A DNA stretch of 29,031 bases from Funneliformis mosseae (taxonomy: Eukaryota; Glomeromycota; Glomeromycetes; Glomerales; Glomeraceae): NCBI GenBank assembly GCA_910592005.1, contig CAJVPP010000604.1, positions 1 through 29,031 on the forward strand, given 5' to 3'. A program made the translations under genes and the position numbers. The notes under the pieces are model-generated. The model did no database searches. It was given only the letters and a program-made list of their open reading frames with translations, and had not been told where the DNA came from. This document shows, piece by piece, positions 23,301-29,031 of this stretch (position 1 is the first letter of the stretch; every line of letters begins with the position of its first letter).

Positions 23301-23420
23301 AATATGAATTTTATATTTCCTTTCAAGAAAGCGTCTAAAAAATCCGATTCCATAGTATAAAATGACGAAAAATCCAGTCAAGATAAGGAGAGTTTTGACA
23401 GTATTATAAATTTCTAACAT
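14306..23420 (-). CDS. FMP27: Fmp27/BLTP2-type bridge-like lipid transfer protein
   Basis: Seven exons: 23,420-18,669, 18,579-17,754, 17,682-17,537, 17,454-15,154, 15,075-14,961, 14,887-14,602 and 14,519-14,306. The introns are 71-89 bp, all GT...AG, and phases agree at each joint, giving 2,879 residues, near the usual size for yeast Fmp27, fly Hobbit and human BLTP2/KIAA0100. An N-terminal membrane anchor (about 9-28) is followed by the family start ERKYKIHIGSIGFLSI. The GFWDK box is at 1,393-1,397 and a WPVW form of the WPPW box at 2,204-2,207. A coiled coil spans about 2,326-2,408, and the conserved C-terminal block FVFKMPTLEYQNKTWS is spread over exons 5-6. Proteins of this family are anchored in the ER and form long grooved rods that carry lipids between membranes, at ER-plasma membrane contacts among others. 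The function here follows from the family. All introns lie in the 3' half, and exon 1 alone encodes 1,584 residues. Confidence 0.92.
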
Positions 23421-24110
23421 AATAATTTAAATAATTATATGTACAAGGAAAAGAAAAGTGGAAAAATACACGAATATCAAATCGATCCCTAGTATTTCTT
23501 TTATAGGATGATTTTCAATTTGCATTTTTTGTATTACAAAAAAAAATGAATTGCCAAAAAATCGAAAAAAAATATTTACCCGTAGTGGAATTCCTTTTTG
23601 AATTGTTTCTGTTTTTTTACCCTTTGCTTTTTTTGAATTTTGATAGAACTATAAATTTCTACCAATGATAACACATGTAAAATATGAACATATTTGTGAA
23701 AAGAAAAAAGATTTATAGAATTAAAAATCCATTCATTATACAGGACATCTTTTCAATACTAAAAAAGTTGTAATTGGTTATCATCCTATGATAATGCATC
23801 TTTTTCATATTCTTCATGACTCGGGTAGTTATTTTGTCACGTACACGATCGGCAAATTATGTATTAATTGTTTGCTTATTAAATTAATGATCAGCAGCCT
23901 ATCTTTGAAAAAACTTGTATGAAACAATCAGATCGTCCTGAAAACCACAAAAATAAATCACTTGAAGTTTTATTTTCTTCTTAAGTTCCCTGTATTAATT
24001 GATTGTATCAGTATTATAGTTACAGTTACTTTTAGAAGATGAGTATGAAAAAAGATTTATGATTACTAATTATAATGAGATAAACAAAAATAGACTCTCA
24101 TTATGATTTT
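23421..24110. promoter_or_regulatory. 5' flank of the full-length lipid-transfer gene
   Basis: This is the presumed promoter and 5' UTR of the minus-strand FMP27 gene. ATCAAATCG at 23,476-23,484 recurs at 27,841-27,849, at a similar distance upstream of the truncated copy. This supports a shared origin of the two 5' flanks. A small perfect hairpin (TTATCAT, CCT, ATGATAA) is at 23,778-23,794. No gene is seen. Confidence 0.45.
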
Positions 24111-24175
24111 GCGCTGGTGGTAGGGTTAACCTTCCATCCCTTGCTGATGGTCGGCTTTTACCCCTTCCCACCTAT

Positions 24176-24497
24176 AGATGGTCAAAGGCCTTTGACCGAC
24201 CGACCGATTTAACTGACCGATTTTAACTGACCGGTTGACCTACCGGTTAATAATAATAAAGCAGTTTTGGCTTAATAGAAGTTTAATTTAGTCAAATATT
24301 ATATATAATTTTGAAAAAATTTTAGCATGGCATTATCGCCGACTTTAATTTTTTTTTTCAAAATTCAAAATTTTAATTTATTGATAATTAAAATAAAAAT
24401 GTTGATTTTGTTAATAAAGTTCTTTTACTATTTAAAACAAGGTGTTCAATCGGTCAACCGGTCGGTCAGAAGCCTTTGACCGACCGTGACCATTAGC
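24176..24497. mobile_element. MITE-like element with GGTCGGTCA inverted arms
   Basis: Two GC- and CpG-rich arms, at about 24,179-24,248 and 24,441-24,494, face each other across about 190 bases of AT-rich noncoding DNA. Read outward-in, the left arm begins ATGGTCAAAGGCCTTTGACC and the reversed right arm contains GGTCAAAGGCTTCTGACCGA. Each arm holds several GACCGACC and GACCGGTTGACC units, so each is internally repetitive. No transposase is encoded, which fits a non-autonomous foldback element. A similar sequence (GTAGGGTTA(A)CCTT(C)CATC...) lies on both sides, at 24,119-24,150 and 24,525-24,552, so the element may sit in or between duplicated DNA. Confidence 0.6.
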
Positions 24498-24584
24498 ATC
24501 CCTATTCCCACCACTCGTTGATAGTAGGGTTACCTTTCATCTCTCGCTGCATGATTTTGAAATCCCTTTTAATTTTATATATAG

Positions 24585-25110
24585 GTGAAATAGAATTCGA
24601 CATTTGTTATACACCAGAGAAATATTCAATATTTTTTTTCTGGGCGGACGGTGACCAACTTTCCGACGTGGAAGACAGTTTGATTAAGACTTGGATAGAG
24701 GACAATTTCGTGATATCAACGTAGTTCATATTAACGACTTTTTATAGTTGGGGCCATATACATTTTCGGACATTAGAAGAAGCCACACAATTTTAACGAG
24801 CAAAAAGGTCGATTATCAGTCAACCCAGTGAAACTAGTGAAGTGGTAGTGGATGGAGTTCATGGAAAACTTCATCCTGGGGTAAAAAAATAAAGCTGGTG
24901 GAAGCAGCAGTTTTACCCTTCTTCTGATGATAACACATGACTATATAAAAGTCGTTACAAAATTAATTAGATATGTTGATAACGTTCCGTCGGGTAAGCT
25001 AATATCAACATTATTGGAAGCCTATATTCCTTTTATATTTAATGAGAAGTAGCTGATTTACATGTATATGTATTTTCTTATAGAAATTGAGGAATTACCT
25101 TCGATTGAAA
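24585..25110 (+). pseudogene. Unidentified gene relic with several frameshifts
   Basis: Coding-like sequence passes through all three forward frames. It starts after a possible acceptor (TATATAG, ending 24,584) with FDICYTPEKYSIFFFWADGD and QLSDVEDSLIKTWIEDN. It then shifts to DINVVHINDF, then to SWGHIHFRTLEEATQF, then VVVDGVHGKLHPG, then NKAGGSSSFTLLLMITHDY and IKVVTKLIRYVDNVPS. The last piece ends at a good donor (GTAAGC, about 24,994), and an acceptor about 100 bases on would continue EIEELPSIEK. No single frame is open throughout, so this is a broken gene. I do not recognise the family. It may have been one transcription unit with the SAM relic just downstream. Confidence 0.55.
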
Positions 25111-25149
25111 AAAAATTTTTTATCATTAATTTATATTTTTTAAATACAA

Positions 25150-25495
25150 ATGATAGTTGCGAAGCGAAAATCAAATGATCATCAAAGTACGGAAACTCAA
25201 GTCAATAAACTTCCTAGCAAAGTTCAAACGTGGTCTCCAGACCATGTTAAAAAATTTCTCGAGTGCCATATGAAAGTTTCTGATTTCAATGAAAGTGATG
25301 TTAAAAAAAATCCGCGATAAAAAACTTAATGGTAGAGCTTTCCTTCGTCTTACTGAAGAAAAGTTAACTCGAAAAAATGATCCATACGAAATGGACCCAA
25401 GTCCTGCGGAATCAATTATCGAGTTGGTCGAGGAGCTTAACAAAAATACAGGTTTCATTACGTTATACTTAATCGTTGATTATCATTTAATTTAA
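25150..25495 (+). pseudogene. SAM-domain gene broken by one extra A
   Basis: From the ATG at 25,150 the frame encodes a polar leader, then the start of a SAM domain (VQTWSPDHVKKFLECHM). It reaches a run of eight A at 25,303-25,310 and stops six codons after the run begins (TAA). Removing one A restores the rest of the domain in one frame: KKIRDKKLNGRAFLRLTEEK, then a PSPAESIIELVEEL helix. SAM domains mediate protein-protein or RNA contacts; partners are unknown here. After the domain a possible donor follows ACAG at 25,452, with a possible acceptor about 50 bases on. The break could be a true pseudogene lesion or a sequencing error in the A-run. Confidence 0.7.
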
Positions 25496-25716
25496 ACAAT
25501 TAGGGTGTGCTAGTAACATGATTTATATCGACATATCGCATAATAATTCCATATGAATTTAACGAAATAATAATAATAATAATAATAATAAAAAGCGAAA
25601 CGCTTTGCAAATTCATTTCGTATAACTTGAGATTTGCAATTCAATTCTATTTATTTCTTGACTAAAATTCGTTTACAATTTGGAAAAAGGTTCTTGCAAA
25701 ATAGTATTAAAAATGA
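25496..25716. repeat. Intergenic spacer with (AAT)8 microsatellite
   Basis: An AAT/TAA trinucleotide run occupies about 25,566-25,591. The last ~20 bases before 25,717 still show weak similarity (TTCTTGCAAAATAGTATT against TCTCGCAAGAAAGTATGTT near 28,780) to the DNA beyond the stop of the edge gene. Confidence 0.5.
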
Positions 25717-25867
25717 TTATAAGCCATTGATTAGAAGACACTTTATGAATTCAATAAATTGATCTACCAAACGCAAAATTGCTTCGCGAAGGGCAAATTG
25801 TTTAGAAATTTTTGACAGTTGTAAACGAATTCGTTTGTAATGCCCCAGAATTTGACAGATAAGAGGT
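25717..25867 (-). other. Duplicated 3' end of the edge gene, fused to the lipid-transfer copy
   Basis: Read on the minus strand, this stretch aligns with the coding end of the gene at 28,814-29,031. Shared blocks are GGCATTACAAA(T/C)GAATTC, then a region with scattered mismatches, then CAATTT(A/G)CCCTTCGC and, further on, GTGTCTTC. In the edge gene's own frame this copy would read ALQTNSFTTVKNF, stop, TICPS, matching ALQMNSSTAAETF, Q, AIYPS. That frame is broken here, and the lipid-transfer copy reads it in a different frame. It is therefore a relic that now supplies a new C-terminus. Confidence 0.7.
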
Positions 25868-27861
25868 CGATCAATCGTCCAACTAATGTCCACTTGAAAT
25901 TTTTCTGATATTAAAGATATAGTGAAAGCTTTAGAATCATCCTTATCATTAATTGAAATCACAACACCCAAAACGGAAAATGCTAAATGAAATTTTAAAG
26001 AATGATTCAAATTTAAATTATAATCGAAAATATATAATTTCATATTACGAGCCTTAACGTTTACGACTAAATTATAAACCGATGCGGACTCATTTTCTAA
26101 TATCACTTGTTTTTTTTCTTTCTTCTTAAATATACTTAAAACATTTGGCAATTTGAACTTGTTTTTGATCTCGTCAAGGTAAATTTTATATCTTCTTGTT
26201 ATTAAGACACGTTGGGATTGAAATGCTGTATAATCACCACTGATATCAAATAATAACTCCTGAAATCCAAAAGAGATTTGTGAAAAATCATCAGGTTTAT
26301 TTGAATATGGAATTCTCGTAATCTTAACGAGTGGATCAACGATGGAACAACTGATGACTAATTTTGGTATGTTTGGTGTATTATAATTATTCTTCATCTG
26401 CTGACTTGATTCCGTAATTTTGGGTGATGAACTTTTTCCTCCAAGACCAACTATGATGCGTATAATAGTATCAAGTTGTTTACAATTCACGGATATTTCG
26501 GGAGATAAAATATTGAAAGTCCCATTTAATGATAATGAAATTGAATCATCATCCGAAGTTGAGACGACCGGTTTAAATATTAACATAATCAATATATTAC
26601 TTTCAACTTTATTCACTTGAATTCGAGAAATATTATGTTGATGATCTACAAGATCCCCATGAATATGATCAACTGAAAATTCTATCGATTTTAAGGGGAT
26701 GGGAATTTCTTCAGTGAAAAGGGTTGATCTCCGTTGATTTTGAAGTGAATGGATATTATTTTGTTTCAGTGAAACAAAAAGTCCTTCAAATGATGATCTA
26801 GCGGTTAAAGGATCTTCCAATCCTGAAAATTCATATTTAATGTCAATTAGATCCACCATTAAATTCGCACTTAATATTTTGTCCAATGAAGAATTCAATA
26901 AATTATCCATCATGAAATCTACTGATGATTGTGATAAATCAAGTGTACTCGGGACTTTGTTAATTGGTGAAATCTTTGATTGAATAACCTTGATTAAACC
27001 AAGTATGGAATCCACACCAATAATGATTTTTTTTAATTTAACGTCAATGTCAATAGATATAAGCGATGTACAGGCGGGAGAAAGGGAACAAGATAAAACA
27101 ATTTCGGTCATATGAATTGAAAAAATATCGGGAGGTGAATTCGAAGGGTTCTTGATAGTTTCGATATTTCGAATTGATAATGATGAAAATGAGAGAGAAA
27201 TAATTAGATATTGTTCTTGTAAATTGTTACTACCATCACTACCATGTTGAAGGCAGGATCTTTTAAAATTCATTCCCAAAGTACATCCTTCAATTTGAAA
27301 TTGTCCCAAATCTTCAATTAAAACATCGACACTAGTAACATTTATATCAACGTAATTTACAACTCCCAACAGGAAATATTGCAATGTAATCGATTCCTTA
27401 ACATATTTACCAACCAAGACGGATAACCACCAAGCTTCTTGAGGTACCATAGCAATTAAACTGGGCTTTAACTCCTTTTGTTCTATGGATTGTAAGAATA
27501 TTTTTATTGAAGAAAAATTAAAATAGGCACCTTCAATCGTGATCGTAAGCCATGTTTTACGATTCACATCTGGTGGTCTAATTTCTAAACGAATTTTATT
27601 TACGGAAATTTTAAAAGAATGTTGAGTTTGGTGTGGATCAAAAATCTTCCCATCATAAGATATGTTGGAAATTGATAAGAAACCTATCGATCCAATATGA
27701 ATTTTAAATTTTCTTTCAACAAATCTTGTAAGAAATTCGATTCCATAATATATGAAGATGAAAAACGCAGCTAAGAAAAGTAAAGTTTTGATTGACACTA
27801 CCATAATCATAATTGTGTTTGTTGAAGAAAAAAAGAAATGATCAAATCGGGTGATCACCAT
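25717..27861 (-). CDS. Truncated Fmp27/BLTP2 paralogue (N-terminal ~670 residues) with foreign tail
   Basis: A single open frame of 714 codons is collinear with the first ~671 residues of the full-length protein at 14,306-23,420. I judge it roughly 55-65% identical by eye, with in-frame indels. It keeps the membrane anchor, the ERKFKIHIGSIGFLSI start, QTQHSFKISVNK, RKTWLT, AYFNFSSIKIFLQ, LSPACTSLIS and VDLIDIKYEFSG. A lysine-rich insertion near KKKEKKQ is not in the parent. Homology stops after VDISWTIDR (25,868), and the last ~50 residues (LICQILGHYKRI...) have no Fmp27 match. All the GFWDK, WPPW and C-terminal parts are missing. Coordinates are the longest frame; by alignment the real start is more likely the ATG at 27,810 or 27,804, since upstream codons match the parent's 5' flank. 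An intact frame at this divergence argues for past or present function, possibly a short ER-anchored lipid-binding protein. Decay or regulatory RNA are alternatives. Confidence 0.8.
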   Translation of the reverse strand: MVITRFDHFFFSSTNTIMIMVVSIKTLLFLAAFFIFIYYGIEFLTRFVERKFKIHIGSIGFLSISNISYDGKIFDPHQTQHSFKISVNKIRLEIRPPDVNRKTWLTITIEGAYFNFSSIKIFLQSIEQKELKPSLIAMVPQEAWWLSVLVGKYVKESITLQYFLLGVVNYVDINVTSVDVLIEDLGQFQIEGCTLGMNFKRSCLQHGSDGSNNLQEQYLIISLSFSSLSIRNIETIKNPSNSPPDIFSIHMTEIVLSCSLSPACTSLISIDIDVKLKKIIIGVDSILGLIKVIQSKISPINKVPSTLDLSQSSVDFMMDNLLNSSLDKILSANLMVDLIDIKYEFSGLEDPLTARSSFEGLFVSLKQNNIHSLQNQRRSTLFTEEIPIPLKSIEFSVDHIHGDLVDHQHNISRIQVNKVESNILIMLIFKPVVSTSDDDSISLSLNGTFNILSPEISVNCKQLDTIIRIIVGLGGKSSSPKITESSQQMKNNYNTPNIPKLVISCSIVDPLVKITRIPYSNKPDDFSQISFGFQELLFDISGDYTAFQSQRVLITRRYKIYLDEIKNKFKLPNVLSIFKKKEKKQVILENESASVYNLVVNVKARNMKLYIFDYNLNLNHSLKFHLAFSVLGVVISINDKDDSKAFTISLISEKFQVDISWTIDRPLICQILGHYKRIRLQLSKISKQFALREAILRLVDQFIEFIKCLLINGL

Positions 27862-28813
27862 CTTTTTATTGGAAATAATTTGTCATTATTTAAAAAAAAA
27901 AAACACAATATAACCAATACAATGTCCCTTAAAAAACGTGTAATGTTTTTTTCTTTAATTAAATAATTAACCTTATTTGGTAAAGCCATTTAAACAAAAC
28001 CACGTGATTTGCACATATAGGAATTAACCACGTGAAAGTCAAATGAAATATTTAATTACGTTTTAAGAGATGATCGACAAATGATTGGCACATGCGTCAC
28101 AGACAATTTTCTACGAAAAATTAATTCTTTTCGAAATTTTACCTTAATAAACATCACTTGAACTTTTAAAAAAAATTATAAATACGTGTGTATTTTTGCT
28201 CGCCCTCCAATTTAACTTGAAACGTCTCATGAGGTTTGTGTTGTAAAATTTGACTTGACCGCATTTATTTGCAAAAATGCGCCACATACATTAATCAATA
28301 TAATCGGAATCTTTCCCCATTTTTGTTCATCAACAAGGGGGCCTACTATTCATTCCAATGAGATTACCCCTCCCAATAAAAAATTAAACCGATATGATAT
28401 ATATACACTTCTAATTTGAAATATTTAGCTTTTGAAGGTGTCGTCTTTAGATGACATTGACATCATATCTTTGATCTTTTGCTGATATTTGTTAAACTAT
28501 TCACTCGAGAACATGCAATTTAATAATAACCTTTTTACTTAGTGTCATTAAATCCTATGAATCAAAACATGAAAATAAGAATACATAAATAAATATTTTA
28601 ATAAAAAGGCAAGGCACTTATTTACATATCGGATCGAAAGATTAAAATGATAAAAAGAAAAAGTTCATTAATAAAATTTTTGAAGGTTGAATCAATAAAT
28701 ATCATTTTTAATTAACTAATTATTTGCTAAAATGAAAAATTATCCTTCCATCTTCCGCATTGCTTATCCGAATTCAAGATCTCGCAAGAAAGTATGTTAG
28801 CCGAATCAACACA
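27862..28813. promoter_or_regulatory. Intergenic region upstream of the truncated copy
   Basis: This is the presumed promoter of the truncated copy and the 3' flank of the edge gene. Two palindromic CACGTG sites lie 28 bases apart (28,001-28,006 and 28,029-28,034). A TGCGTCA motif (CRE/AP-1 type) is at about 28,093-28,099. A small hairpin with arms CGCATTT and AAATGCG is at 28,260-28,281. A TATA-rich stretch is at about 28,395-28,410. No open frame is convincing. Confidence 0.45.
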
Positions 28814-29031
28814 CTACTTTGTTCCTATGGAAGACACATAATAAATTGATTGATGTTGCGAAGGGTAAATTGCTTGGAAAGTTTCAGCGGCTGTAGAAGA
28901 ATTCATTTGTAATGCCAAAGAAGTTGAAGAATACGAGTTTGCTGTCCTCGGAGGTGCGGTCCGTATGGGCATAATCGTCGAGTATTGAGAGTTATCCATG
29001 ATCGGTCTTTTTAAAGGATAAATTAAAGTAC
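28814..29031 (-). CDS. 3' end of an unidentified gene (partial at window edge)
   Basis: The frame is open from the window edge to a TAG at 28,814-28,816. It includes PLKRPI, an internal Met (28,999) and then MDNSQYSTIMPIRTAPPRTA and a Ser/Thr/Gln/Tyr-rich end (ALQMNSSTAAETF, YPSQHQSIYYVSS, GTK). Because the frame stays open past that Met, it is probably the last exon of a longer protein, not a 61-residue gene. An intron end just upstream of 29,006 (AAAAAG) is also possible. The composition resembles a disordered C-terminal tail, and I cannot name the family. A diverged copy of this end is fused to the truncated lipid-transfer gene at 25,717-25,867, which shows this neighbour was included in the local duplication. 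Confidence 0.55.
   Translation of the reverse strand, partial: TLIYPLKRPIMDNSQYSTIMPIRTAPPRTANSYSSTSLALQMNSSTAAETFQAIYPSQHQSIYYVSSIGTK

Noticed and set aside
25171..25458. Minus-strand 95-codon frame opposite the SAM relic
   Set aside because: The plus strand encodes recognisable SAM-domain sequence; the opposite frame has no recognisable content.
25452..25560. Second exon after the SAM domain through a ~50-bp intron
   Set aside because: Donor and acceptor are possible, but the resulting continuation is short and resembles nothing I know, so I did not annotate it.
25717..27861. Truncated copy as an assembly error duplicating the parent locus
   Set aside because: It differs from the parent throughout, with in-frame indels and its own insertion, which an assembly artefact would not produce.
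1..29031. tRNA genes or CRISPR arrays
   Set aside because: No B-box-like GGTTCGAATCC with matching arms and no regularly spaced identical repeats were found on either strand by eye.

Overview
The window looks like nuclear DNA of an early-diverging filamentous fungus, most likely an arbuscular mycorrhizal fungus of the Rhizophagus type. This is an inference from four things: very AT-rich intergenic DNA, short spliceosomal introns (71-97 bp) with GT...AG ends, fungus-type families (Fmp27/BLTP2, a Far9/Far10-like FHA protein), and a SAM-domain relic next to decayed hAT transposase. No rRNA, tRNA or CRISPR array was seen.

Layout. Positions 1 to about 9,500 are an AT-rich, gene-poor island made of decayed repeats. 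It holds a (GACTC)n patch, a three-unit tandem repeat (about 630-985), a badly decayed hAT transposase on the minus strand (about 1,530-4,205), a hairpin-bearing direct repeat inserted within it (3,428-3,721), a candidate LTR (6,986-7,566) and a candidate inverted-repeat DNA element (8,241-9,196). From about 9.8 kb the sequence switches to ordinary gene-bearing DNA, and every intact gene is on the minus strand. These are a five-exon FHA/coiled-coil/tail-anchor protein (9,833-11,809), a three-exon nine-TM NIPA-like magnesium transporter (12,586-14,023) and a seven-exon, 2,879-residue Fmp27/BLTP2-type bridge-like lipid transfer protein (14,306-23,420). All exon borders were worked out by eye from splice sites and reading-frame continuity.

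Right of the full lipid-transfer gene lie a GC-rich inverted-repeat element (24,176-24,497), a multi-frame gene relic (24,585-25,110) and a SAM-domain gene broken by one extra A (25,150-25,495). Next comes a second, truncated copy of the first ~670 residues of the Fmp27/BLTP2 protein (25,717-27,861), and then the 3' end of an unidentified gene at the window edge (28,814-29,031).

The main observation is that the truncated copy ends in a stretch homologous to the 3' end of the edge gene. This is what one tandem duplication would leave if its breakpoints fell inside Fmp27 exon 1 and inside the neighbouring gene. The copy has diverged a lot from its parent yet keeps an open frame of about 700 codons, so it may be a working short, ER-anchored version of a bridge-like lipid transfer protein. 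The neighbouring genes act in different processes (STRIPAK-type signalling, Mg2+ transport, lipid transfer), and nothing suggests a functional cluster.
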